Assembly (NCBI RefSeq): GCF_004025535.1
Contig: NZ_QJRG01000034.1
Span: 124,001-188,000, forward strand
Length of the DNA stretch: 64,000 nucleotides
Origin: Pseudomonas alkylphenolica
Lineage (GTDB): Bacteria; Pseudomonadota; Gammaproteobacteria; Pseudomonadales; Pseudomonadaceae
Reading direction: 5' to 3'
This document shows, piece after piece, positions 52,187 through 59,906 of the stretch (position 1 is the first letter of the stretch; the number at the start of each line of letters is the position of its first letter). Position numbers and translations under genes: made by a program. The notes beneath the pieces are model-generated. The model did no database searches. It saw nothing but the letters and a program-made list of their open reading frames with translations, and was not told the DNA's origin.

Positions 52187-53089
52187 ATGAGCCCCATCGC
52201 CATCACCCGCCTGTTAGTGCTTGCTGCCGTCTGGGGGGCGAGCTTTCTGTTCATGCGCATTATCGCCCCGGTGCTCGGCACGCTGCCCACAGCCTTCTTC
52301 CGGGTGTCGATTGCCTGCCTTGGCCTGCTGGTGATTCTGGCCCTGCTGCGGGTGCGCTGGAACTTCAACGGCAAGCTCAAGGCCTGCCTGGTGCTGGGCA
52401 TGATCAACTCGGGGATACCTGCCACCCTGTACTCGGTCGCGGCTCAGGTGCTGCCGGCCGGTTACTCGGCAATCTTCAACGCCACCACACCGCTGATGGG
52501 GGTGTTGATCGGCGTGCTGTTCTTCCGCGAGCCGATGACCGCGAGCAAGCTTTGCGGCATTTTCCTCGGCCTGTTCGGGGTCGGCATTCTCAGCGGTGCG
52601 GGGCCGGTAGCGTTTGACCTGCAGTTGCTGCAAGGCGCCCTGTCGTGCCTGGCGGCGACCACCTGTTACGGCTTTGCCGGCTTTCTTGCGCGGCGCTGGC
52701 TCGACCAGCAAGGCGGCCTCGACAGCCGCCTGTCGGCGCTGGGCAGCATGATGGGCGCGACCTTGCTGCTGTTACCGCTGTTCGGCTACAGCGTGCTCAC
52801 GCAACCGCCGGCCAGCTGGGGTGGCTGGGAGGTGTGGCTGTCGCTGCTGGGCCTGGGCCTGGTGTGCACCGCGTTTGCCTACATTCTGTACTTCCGCCTG
52901 CTCAGCGAGATCGGCCCGGTCAAGGCCAGCACCGTGACCTTCATGATCCCCGCCTTCGGCGTGCTCTGGGGCGCCTGGCTGCTGGACGAGCCGCTGTCGA
53001 TGGCGCACCTGTATGGCGGGCTGTTGATCGCAGTGGCGTTGTGGCTGGTGCTCAAGCCCGCTGCGGATGGCAAACCGGTTCGCGCTTGA
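52187..53089 (+). CDS. EamA/DMT-family transporter
   Basis: 300 residues from the ATG at 52187 (GGAG upstream). Ten predicted helices in two EamA repeats (LLVLAAVWGASFLFMRII; PLMGVLIGVLFFREPMTASK; and SLLGLGLVCTAFAYILYFRL). Substrate unknown. Ends in a small hairpin, so it is separate from the operon to the right. Confidence 0.85.
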   Translation: MSPIAITRLLVLAAVWGASFLFMRIIAPVLGTLPTAFFRVSIACLGLLVILALLRVRWNFNGKLKACLVLGMINSGIPATLYSVAAQVLPAGYSAIFNATTPLMGVLIGVLFFREPMTASKLCGIFLGLFGVGILSGAGPVAFDLQLLQGALSCLAATTCYGFAGFLARRWLDQQGGLDSRLSALGSMMGATLLLLPLFGYSVLTQPPASWGGWEVWLSLLGLGLVCTAFAYILYFRLLSEIGPVKASTVTFMIPAFGVLWGAWLLDEPLSMAHLYGGLLIAVALWLVLKPAADGKPVRA

Positions 53090-53102
53090 CTGTTTCCCTC
53101 TA

Positions 53103-53121
53103 GCGACCGCGTTGCGGTCGC
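53103..53121 (+). terminator. Possible terminator hairpin of the DMT gene
   Basis: GCGACCGC and GCGGTCGC surround GTT, fourteen bases after the stop. A run of T is lacking, so the call is tentative. Confidence 0.45.
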
Positions 53122-53125
53122 GCTC

Positions 53126-53145
53126 TGGTTTCACCTATGAAACCA
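53126..53145. promoter_or_regulatory. Palindrome 1, candidate IclR operator
   Basis: TGGTTTCACCTATGAAACCA has perfect eight-base arms around a four-base centre. The word CACCTAT reappears in site 3. An IclR regulator is encoded inside the downstream operon. Confidence 0.55.
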
Positions 53146-53233
53146 GCGCTTCACTTCCGTTACCGAAAAAAGCCCCTTTTCCTTGCACCAGCAATTGCAA
53201 CGCGCAGTTGTTGTGCAAATTCGTGCCATATAG

Positions 53234-53268
53234 AAAACCTTGTTTCATATATAAAACATAACGGTTTT
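53234..53268. promoter_or_regulatory. Palindrome 2, candidate IclR operator
   Basis: The core TGTTTCATATATAAAACA (53241-53258) is nearly palindromic and is embedded in outer arms AAAACC (53234-53239) and GGTTTT (53263-53268). It lies about 130 bases before the first gene. Confidence 0.55.
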
Positions 53269-53358
53269 CACCTTAATCCAGTAACTCATTAATAAATAAG
53301 CATTTTTCAAATAAAACAGTGCCTTTAAACATTTGGCATTGTTCATGCACTAAACCGC

Positions 53359-53376
53359 GTATCACCTATAAAACAG
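53359..53376. promoter_or_regulatory. Partial palindrome 3, candidate operator
   Basis: GTATCACCTATAAAACAG shares TCACCTAT with site 1 and ATAAAACA with site 2. It ends 18 bases before the first start codon, where binding would block transcription. Confidence 0.45.
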
Positions 53377-53393
53377 ACCAGAGAGCTTCCCCA

Positions 53394-54245
53394 ATGGCTG
53401 TGAAAGAGATGTACGCAATCGCCCCTCAATGGAATACCCCACACTCCAGGGAAGACCTGGAGCCGACCGAAATCGAGTTTCGAAATGTCGGCAAATGCTT
53501 CCCGGCCAAGGGCAAGTCCGAGGCCCCCTTTGCCATTCGCGAGGTGAACTTCAAGATTCGTCGCGGTGAGGTGGTGTCGATCATCGGCCCTTCCGGTTGC
53601 GGCAAGAGCACCATCCTCAACATGGGCTCCGGTCTCTACCGGCCCAGTGAAGGCGAAGTCTTCGTCGGCGGTGAAGCAGTAGTCGGCCCGGTGCGCAAGG
53701 TCGCCTTCATGCTGCAGAAGGACCTGCTGATGCCCTGGCGCAGCATTCGCCGCAACGTTGAGCTGGGCCTGGAGATCCAGGGCATGCCCGCCGCCAAGCG
53801 CCAGCCGATTGCCGAAGATCTGCTCAACCGCTGCCACCTGCAAGGCTTTGCCGACCACTACCCGTTCCAGCTGTCGGGTGGCATGCGCCAGCGGGCGGCC
53901 CTGGCCCGGACCCTGGCGATCGATCCGCAGGTACTGTTTCTCGACGAGCCGTTCTCGGCCCTCGATGCGCAAACCAAGATGATCCTGCAACAGGACCTGG
54001 CGCGGATGCTGTTCGAAGAAAAGAAAACCGCGCTGTTCATCACCCACGACCTGGTCGAAGCGATTGCCATGTCCGACCGCCTGCTGGTCATGAGCGCCCG
54101 CCCCGGCACCATCATCGAAGAAATCACTGTCGACCTGCCGTTTCGCGATAACCCGCTGGAGCGCCGCAAGCTGCCGGAAATCGGCCCGCTGGCCGGACGC
54201 CTGATGGAACTGCTGAAAGTCGGCGAAGACACCGAACTGCATTGA
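53394..54245 (+). CDS. ABC importer ATPase (SsuB/TauB-like)
   Basis: 283 residues from the ATG at 53394. Walker A GPSGCGKST, signature LSGGMRQRAALAR, Walker B VLFLDEPFSALD and the H-loop FITHDLVEA are all present. The family powers uptake of sulphonates, nitrate, pyrimidine-like or aromatic compounds. It is the first gene of the operon, followed at 38 bases by the binding protein. Confidence 0.9.
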   Translation: MAVKEMYAIAPQWNTPHSREDLEPTEIEFRNVGKCFPAKGKSEAPFAIREVNFKIRRGEVVSIIGPSGCGKSTILNMGSGLYRPSEGEVFVGGEAVVGPVRKVAFMLQKDLLMPWRSIRRNVELGLEIQGMPAAKRQPIAEDLLNRCHLQGFADHYPFQLSGGMRQRAALARTLAIDPQVLFLDEPFSALDAQTKMILQQDLARMLFEEKKTALFITHDLVEAIAMSDRLLVMSARPGTIIEEITVDLPFRDNPLERRKLPEIGPLAGRLMELLKVGEDTELH

Positions 54246-54283
54246 TCAACGCCTCACGGCCATCAACCGATTCAGGAGTACGC

Positions 54284-55282
54284 ATGTTCAAGTCCCTGCA
54301 ACGCCTGGCGCAGACTTCGGTCATCGCCCTGGGCCTGGGCCTGGCGCTCAACGCCCAGGCAGAACCGACCAAGGTCACCTACCTGCTGCCCGCGCCGCCC
54401 AACTCGCCGGCCTTCGCGCCGTGGATCATTGCCAAGGAAAAGGGCTACTACAGTGCCAGGGACCTGGACCTGACCTTCATCGCCGCCAAGGGCGGCGTCG
54501 ATGTCGCCAAGCAGATCGGCGCCGGCAACGCCATGCTCGGCGGTGCTATCGGTGACACCCCGATCGTGGTCCGTGCCAATGGCATTCCAGTGCGCGCCGT
54601 GGCGGTACTCGGTGCCGGTGGAGTGACGATGGTGGCGACCAATGCCGCGGAAAACATCCAGTCGATCAAGGACCTCAAGGGCAAGACCCTGACCGTGATG
54701 TCCTACTCCGACACCACCTACTACGCCCTGCTCGCGTCGCTGCGCAAAGCCGGCCTGAGCAAGACCGACGTCGACATCCAGGCCGCCGGTCCTTCGGGCG
54801 TCTGGCAACTGTTTTCGGCCAACAAGGCCCAGGCCATGGCCGGCGTGCCGGACTGGGTGGTCAACGCCGAAGAGGCCGGGTTGAAAATCAACCTGATCCC
54901 CCAGACAGAGATTTTCGAAAGCATGGCCCAGGCGATCCTCGCCTCCGACGACGCCATCAAGCATCAACCGCAAATCGTCGGCGGCGTGGTCCAGGCCACC
55001 CTGCAGGGGATGCGCGACATCATCCAGGACCCCAAGGGCGCCGCCGTCACCTTTGCCAAAGCTGTACCGGCCTACGCCGGCAAGGAAGCGGCGCTGGAGA
55101 AAACCTTCCGCCTGTACGTCGAGCATGTCTACGCCAACCAGACCGTACTGGGCCAGATCGACCCGGCGCGCCTCGACGCGGTACGCAAGTTCTACGTCAG
55201 CGAAGGCATCGTCGCCAAGGAACCCAAGCTCGACGAGCTCTACAGCAACCAGTTCATCGAAACCACCACGGCTGCGCAATAA
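54284..55282 (+). CDS. Periplasmic substrate-binding protein (NMT1/SsuA-like)
   Basis: 332 residues from the ATG at 54284 (AGGAG upstream). Signal peptide ends LALNAQA. The mature part (VTYLLPAPPNSPAFAPWIIA, KEKGYYSARDLDLTFIAAKG, GVDVAKQIGAGNAMLGGAIG) is the NMT1/THI5-like fold. Proteins of this fold bind sulphonates, thiamine precursors or aromatic acids. The ligand defines the operon's substrate and is unknown. Confidence 0.9.
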   Translation: MFKSLQRLAQTSVIALGLGLALNAQAEPTKVTYLLPAPPNSPAFAPWIIAKEKGYYSARDLDLTFIAAKGGVDVAKQIGAGNAMLGGAIGDTPIVVRANGIPVRAVAVLGAGGVTMVATNAAENIQSIKDLKGKTLTVMSYSDTTYYALLASLRKAGLSKTDVDIQAAGPSGVWQLFSANKAQAMAGVPDWVVNAEEAGLKINLIPQTEIFESMAQAILASDDAIKHQPQIVGGVVQATLQGMRDIIQDPKGAAVTFAKAVPAYAGKEAALEKTFRLYVEHVYANQTVLGQIDPARLDAVRKFYVSEGIVAKEPKLDELYSNQFIETTTAAQ

Positions 55283-55311
55283 GCCTGGATGCATAACAAG
55301 GTATTAGCCCG

Positions 55312-56088
55312 ATGAGAAACCTCAACACCTCCGTGCTCGGCAGCGTTGCCCTGCTGTTCCTGTTCCTGTTGCTCTGGCAATGGGGCCCCGGCCTGCTAGG
55401 CATGCCTGAATTCGTCATGCCGCAACTGAGCCGCGTGGCGCAGGAAAGCGTGGTCATGTGGCAATCCAGCAGCCTGCTGCAACACACCCTGATCACCGCC
55501 TTCGAGATCATCGTCGGTTTTGGCCTGGGCGCCCTGCTCGGCGTCGCCATCGGCGTATCGCTGGGCCTGTCGCCCTCGGCCGAAGCCATGCTTTCGCCGT
55601 ACATCCTGGCCCTGCAGATCGCGCCGAAAGTCGCCTTCGCACCGCTGTTCGTGATGTGGCTGGGCTACACCATCTACCCGAAGATCCTCATCGCCATCCT
55701 CATCGTGTTCTTCCCGGTGATGATCAACGTGCTCTCGGCGATCCGCACCGTGGACCCGGACATGATCAACCTGGTGCGCACCATGAACGCCAGCCGCTGG
55801 CAGATCTTCCGCCTGGTGGAGTTCCCCTCGGCCATGGCCGCACTGTTCTCCGGCCTGCGTATTGCTTCGACCCTGGCAGTGATCGGCGTCACCGTCGGTG
55901 AGCTGGTCGGCGGCAACCAGGGCCTGGGCTTCCTGCTCGTCGATGCCGAAGGCCAGGGCAACACCGCCGGGGTCTTCGTCGCCATCGTCATGCTCACCCT
56001 GATCGGCGTGCTGGCCTACGGTGCGGTTGTCTGGGCGGAAAAACGGGTTCTGCACTACCTGCCTAAAGCCATGCTGAGTACCCAATGA
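55312..56088 (+). CDS. ABC importer permease (SsuC-like)
   Basis: 258 residues, six membrane helices. The cytoplasmic EAA-like loop is in LVRTMNASRWQIFRLVEFPS. It pairs with the ATPase and binding protein before it. Its stop overlaps the next start by four bases (ATGA). Confidence 0.9.
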   Translation: MRNLNTSVLGSVALLFLFLLLWQWGPGLLGMPEFVMPQLSRVAQESVVMWQSSSLLQHTLITAFEIIVGFGLGALLGVAIGVSLGLSPSAEAMLSPYILALQIAPKVAFAPLFVMWLGYTIYPKILIAILIVFFPVMINVLSAIRTVDPDMINLVRTMNASRWQIFRLVEFPSAMAALFSGLRIASTLAVIGVTVGELVGGNQGLGFLLVDAEGQGNTAGVFVAIVMLTLIGVLAYGAVVWAEKRVLHYLPKAMLSTQ

Positions 56089-56852
56089 TGAGCGCATTCA
56101 AGAACCTGCTCGAAGGCCGCCGCGTGCTGGTCACCGGTGGCGCCCGCGGCCTGGGTTACGCCTTTGCCCAGGCCATCGGCCAGGCCGGCGCCCGGGTGGT
56201 GATCGCCGACATTCTGGCCGAGCGTGTGCAGCAAGCAGCCTGTGAACTGCGCGAGCAAGGCCTGCAAGTCACCGGCGTGACTGTCGACCTGGGCAGCCCC
56301 GATTCGATCACCGCCTGCGTGGCCGACGCGGTCGCCGTGCTCGGTGGCCTGGATGGCCTGGTCAACAACGCCTCGATCACCAACTCCGGCGGCAAGACCT
56401 GCGAGCAACTGGACATCGACACCTGGGACCAGGTCATGCAGGTCAACGTCCGCGGCACCTGGCTGATGACCCGCGCCTGCCTGCCGGCCCTGCGTGCCAG
56501 CGGCAAGGGGGCGGTGATCAACCTGGCCTCCGACACCCCGCTGTGGGGCGCACCGAACCTGCTCGCCTACGTCGCCAGCAAGGGCGCGATCATCGCCATG
56601 ACCCGCAGCCTGGCCCGCGAACTGGGCGGCGACAACATCACCGTCAACGCCATCGCCCCCGGCCTGGTGCTGGTCGAAGCCACGGCCTATGTGCCTGAAG
56701 CACGCCACCGCCTGTACACCGAACAACGGGCGCTTCAACGCCCACAACTACCCGAAGACGTCAGCGGCGCCGTGCTGTTCGCCCTGTCCGACCTGTCGCG
56801 TTTCATCACTGGACAAACCCTGCCGGTCAACGGCGGGTTCGTCATGCCTTGA
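56085..56852 (+). CDS. SDR-family oxidoreductase 1
   Basis: 255 residues. Cofactor motif VTGGARGLG, NNAS, and the catalytic YVASK with the upstream Ser in NLASDTP are all in place, so this is an active classical short-chain dehydrogenase. The start is either of two adjacent ATGs (56085 or 56088). Likely oxidises or reduces a hydroxyl group on the imported substrate. Confidence 0.88.
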   Translation: MMSAFKNLLEGRRVLVTGGARGLGYAFAQAIGQAGARVVIADILAERVQQAACELREQGLQVTGVTVDLGSPDSITACVADAVAVLGGLDGLVNNASITNSGGKTCEQLDIDTWDQVMQVNVRGTWLMTRACLPALRASGKGAVINLASDTPLWGAPNLLAYVASKGAIIAMTRSLARELGGDNITVNAIAPGLVLVEATAYVPEARHRLYTEQRALQRPQLPEDVSGAVLFALSDLSRFITGQTLPVNGGFVMP

Positions 56853-56866
56853 GCAAGGAGAACACC

Positions 56867-57406
56867 ATGACCGACCTTTCCGTACAAAACGACGCACCGA
56901 AGACCTGGGAGCAACCGGCAGGTTCGGACCTGGCAGGCTGGATGCAAACCCGCATCGCCCGTTACCAAACCCGCAAGTACGACTGGGACGCGCTGAAGTT
57001 CCAGGCCGACTACGACCCCAAGTTCCGCCGTGCACAAATGCGTTACGTCGGCACCGGCGGCACCGGGGTCAACAGTGACATGAACACCATTCCTTCGGAA
57101 AACTTCACCTTCTCGACCATGGTGATTCCGGCCGGCCATGAAGGTCCGCCGCACATTCACACCGACGTCGAGGAAGTGTTCTTCGTGCTGCGCGGCAAGC
57201 TCAAGGTGATCATCGAGAAAGACGGCGAGCGCTTCGAAACCGTGCTCACCGACCGCGACCTGATTTCCGTACCGCCAGGCGTGTACCGCGAAGAGATCAA
57301 CATCGGCGATGAAGACGCGCTGATGTGCGTGATGCTCGGCGCGAAAAAGCCAGTCACTCCAACGTACCCGCCAGCGCACCCGCTGGCCTCGATCAAGCGC
57401 GGGTAA
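56867..57406 (+). CDS. Cupin-domain protein, possible ring-modifying oxygenase or isomerase
   Basis: 179 residues from the ATG at 56867 (AAGGAG upstream). The first cupin motif is GHEGPPHIHTDVEEVFFVLRG (metal ligands His96, His98, Glu102). In the second motif, SVPPGVYREEIN, the usual histidine appears to be absent, with Arg near its place. So metal binding may be altered. Comparable cupins act as dioxygenases, isomerases or decarboxylases. Lies 14 bases after the SDR stop. Confidence 0.8.
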   Translation: MTDLSVQNDAPKTWEQPAGSDLAGWMQTRIARYQTRKYDWDALKFQADYDPKFRRAQMRYVGTGGTGVNSDMNTIPSENFTFSTMVIPAGHEGPPHIHTDVEEVFFVLRGKLKVIIEKDGERFETVLTDRDLISVPPGVYREEINIGDEDALMCVMLGAKKPVTPTYPPAHPLASIKRG

Positions 57407-57410
57407 GGCC

Positions 57411-58280
57411 ATGTTGCACGCCACCGACAACACGACCCTCGCCCTGCAAGCGCAACTTGAGCAGGCCTTCGCGCTGCGCCTGGTGCAGCTGCCGGGCAGC
57501 ACCCAGGCGATCCGCGAAGCAGGCTGTGGCCCGGCCATCGTGCTGCTGCACGGCATTGGCTCGGGCGCGGCGTCCTGGTTGCAGGTGGCCGTGCAACTGA
57601 GCGCCAGCGCGCGGGTGATTGCCTGGGATGCGCCGGGTTATGGCCAGTCCAGCCCGTTGCCCATGCCAGCGCCCAAGGCCATGGACTATGCCCGTCGTTT
57701 GCTGCAGTTGCTCGATGCACTGCAGATCGAGCGTTGTGTGCTGGTTGGCCACTCGCTCGGTGCCCTGACGGCGGCAGCACTGGCCAGCAGTGCCGCACAA
57801 CGGCTCAGCCGCCTGGTGCTGCTCAGCCCGGCCCGCGGTTATGGCGACCCGGCCCGCGCTGCACAGGCCGCTGAAGTACGCAGCAAACGCCTGCAGGCAC
57901 TGGAGCAACTGGGCATCGCCAACATAGCCAGCCAGCGCAGCGCACACATGCTCTCGGCGGCGGCCAGCGCCGAGGCCCGCGCCTGGGTGCAATGGAACAT
58001 GGCACGCCTGGTTCCCCAGGGCTATCGCCAGGCCATCGAGCTGCTGTGCGGCGACGATCTGCTGCGCTACGCCGACCTTGGCATGCCTTGCCAGGTGTTT
58101 TGCGGCGCTGCCGACAGCATCACCCCGCCGCTGGATTGCCAGGCCCTGGCCGACCGCCTCGGCGCACCCTTTGAACTGATTGCCGGGGCTGGTCATGCCA
58201 GCCCGATCGAACAACCCGAGGCCGTGGCAACCCTGCTTGCCCAGACCCTCGACGCCTCACTGACAGGTACTGCGCTATGA
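57411..58280 (+). CDS. Alpha/beta hydrolase of the meta-cleavage/lactonase type
   Basis: 289 residues. HGIGSG is the oxyanion motif, GHSLGA the nucleophile elbow, GAADSITPP and GAGHASP supply Asp and His. MhpC- or PcaD-like enzymes split C-C bonds or lactones during aromatic breakdown. It follows the cupin at four bases and its stop overlaps the IclR start (ATGA). Confidence 0.85.
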   Translation: MLHATDNTTLALQAQLEQAFALRLVQLPGSTQAIREAGCGPAIVLLHGIGSGAASWLQVAVQLSASARVIAWDAPGYGQSSPLPMPAPKAMDYARRLLQLLDALQIERCVLVGHSLGALTAAALASSAAQRLSRLVLLSPARGYGDPARAAQAAEVRSKRLQALEQLGIANIASQRSAHMLSAAASAEARAWVQWNMARLVPQGYRQAIELLCGDDLLRYADLGMPCQVFCGAADSITPPLDCQALADRLGAPFELIAGAGHASPIEQPEAVATLLAQTLDASLTGTAL

Positions 58281-59104
58281 ATGATTCGGATCTGTTGAAA
58301 GACAACCAGGACAAGTACATCGTCCCCGGCCTTGAGCGCGGCCTGCTGCTGCTCTGCGAGTTCAGCCGGCAGAACCGCACCCTGACCGCACCGGAGCTGG
58401 CGCGGCGCCTGGAGCTGCCGCGCTCGACCATTTTCCGCCTGCTGACCACCCTGGAAACCATGGGCTTCGTCACTCGCAGCGGCAACGAATACCGCCTGGG
58501 CATGTCGGTGCTGCGCCTGGGCTTTGAATACCTCGCTTCGCTGGAGCTCACCGAACTGGGTCAGCCGCTGCTGGCGCGGCTGTGTGATCACCTCAACTAC
58601 CCGAGCAACCTGGTGGTGCGTGACGGGCGTTCAATTGTCTACGTGGCCAAGGTCTCGCCGCCGTCGGTGTTCTCCAGCGCGGTCAACGTCGGTACCCGCC
58701 TGCCGGCGCACGCCACCGTGCTCGGGCGCATCCTCCTCGAGGACCTGAGCCTGGCCGAACTGCGCGACCTGTACCCGGAAGAACACCTGGAGCAGCACTC
58801 ACCGTGCACGCCAAAAACCGTGCTGGAGCTGTTCGACCTGGTCCAGAGCGACCGTCAGCGCGGCTATGTCAGCGGCGAAGGGTTCTTCGAGTCGTCGATC
58901 TCGACCATCGCCGCCCCGGTGCGCGACCACAGTGGCCGGGTGGTTGCCGCCATGGGCGTGACCATTCCCACGGCGCAAGTGGGCCACATCAATTTCGACG
59001 GTTTGCTCGGCCATGTCCGCGGTAGCGCCGACGAGCTGTCACGCCTGCTCAACTACACACCGAACGCCGGCTCCGGCCGCGTAACGGCCTTGATGAGGGA
59101 TTGA
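58277..59104 (+). CDS. IclR-family transcriptional regulator
   Basis: 275 residues. An N-terminal winged helix (GLERGLLLLCEFSRQNRTLT, APELARRLELPRSTIFRLL) is followed by the IclR effector domain with SISTIAAPVRD and its Cys/Thr-type pocket. IclR proteins usually govern aromatic or acid catabolism with pathway intermediates as ligands. Its position inside the operon suggests autoregulation, and the palindromes at 53126-53376 are plausible sites. Confidence 0.9.
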   Translation: MNDSDLLKDNQDKYIVPGLERGLLLLCEFSRQNRTLTAPELARRLELPRSTIFRLLTTLETMGFVTRSGNEYRLGMSVLRLGFEYLASLELTELGQPLLARLCDHLNYPSNLVVRDGRSIVYVAKVSPPSVFSSAVNVGTRLPAHATVLGRILLEDLSLAELRDLYPEEHLEQHSPCTPKTVLELFDLVQSDRQRGYVSGEGFFESSISTIAAPVRDHSGRVVAAMGVTIPTAQVGHINFDGLLGHVRGSADELSRLLNYTPNAGSGRVTALMRD

Positions 59105-59105
59105 G

Positions 59106-59906
59106 ATGAGCAGCCTTTATCAACTGCAAGGACGTACCGCCATCGTCACCGGCGGCTCTTCCGGAATTGGCCTGGCCTGCGTCGAACAACTGCTTGAAGC
59201 CGGTGCGGCAGTGGCCTTTTGCGGCCGCGACCGGGACCGTTTGCTCAGTGCCGAAGCACGCCTGCGCGAACGTTTCCCCGACGCACGCCTGCTGGCCCGG
59301 GTCTGCGACGTGCTTGATGCCGAATCGGTCAACGCCTTCGCCAGCGCCAGCCTGGCAGCCCTGGGCCCGGCCCGGGTACTGATCAACAACGCCGGACAAG
59401 GCCGGGTCTCGACCTTTGCCGACACCACCGACGCTGCCTGGAGCGAAGAGCTGCAGTTGAAGTTCTTCTCGGTGATCTACCCGGTCCGCGCCTTTCTGCC
59501 ACAACTGCAGAGCCAGGCCGGTGCCTCGATCGTCTGCGTCAATTCGCTGCTGGCCAGCCAGCCCGAAGCGCACATGGTCGCCACCTCGGCGGCCCGCGCC
59601 GGGCTGAAGAACCTGGTGCGCTCAATGGCCACCGAGTTCGCCGAAAAAGACATCCGGGTCAACGGCATCCTCATCGGCCTGGTCGAGTCGGGCCAGTGGC
59701 GCCGGCGCTTCGAAGCCCGCGAAGAGCGTGCGCTCGACTGGTCGCAATGGACCGCGCAACTGGCGCAACGCAAACACATTCCCCTGGGTCGTCTGGGTCT
59801 GCCCAAAGAAGCAGCCCAGGCCATCCTGTTCCTGGCTTCGCCCCTGTCGGCTTACACCACTGGCAGCCATATCGATGTTTCTGGAGGCCTGTCCCGCCAT
59901 GCGTAA
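59106..59906 (+). CDS. SDR-family protein 2, lacking the catalytic Tyr and Lys
   Basis: 266 residues. The cofactor motif VTGGSSGIG (14-22) and LINNAGQGR are intact, with Ser147 in NSLLA. The expected Y-x3-K is TSAAR: Thr160 and Arg164 stand where Tyr and Lys should be. So classical reductase chemistry is unlikely; it may bind NAD(P) without redox activity or use other residues. The start is one base after the IclR stop and the end overlaps the next gene by eight bases. Confidence 0.85.
   Translation: MSSLYQLQGRTAIVTGGSSGIGLACVEQLLEAGAAVAFCGRDRDRLLSAEARLRERFPDARLLARVCDVLDAESVNAFASASLAALGPARVLINNAGQGRVSTFADTTDAAWSEELQLKFFSVIYPVRAFLPQLQSQAGASIVCVNSLLASQPEAHMVATSAARAGLKNLVRSMATEFAEKDIRVNGILIGLVESGQWRRRFEAREERALDWSQWTAQLAQRKHIPLGRLGLPKEAAQAILFLASPLSAYTTGSHIDVSGGLSRHA

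Larger units (their letters stand above)
53090..53393. other. Leader and control region of the catabolic operon
   Basis: AT-rich intergenic region of about 300 bases with no gene. It contains a short hairpin after the DMT gene and the palindromic sites listed next. The promoter of the ABC-transporter operon must lie here. Confidence 0.6.
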
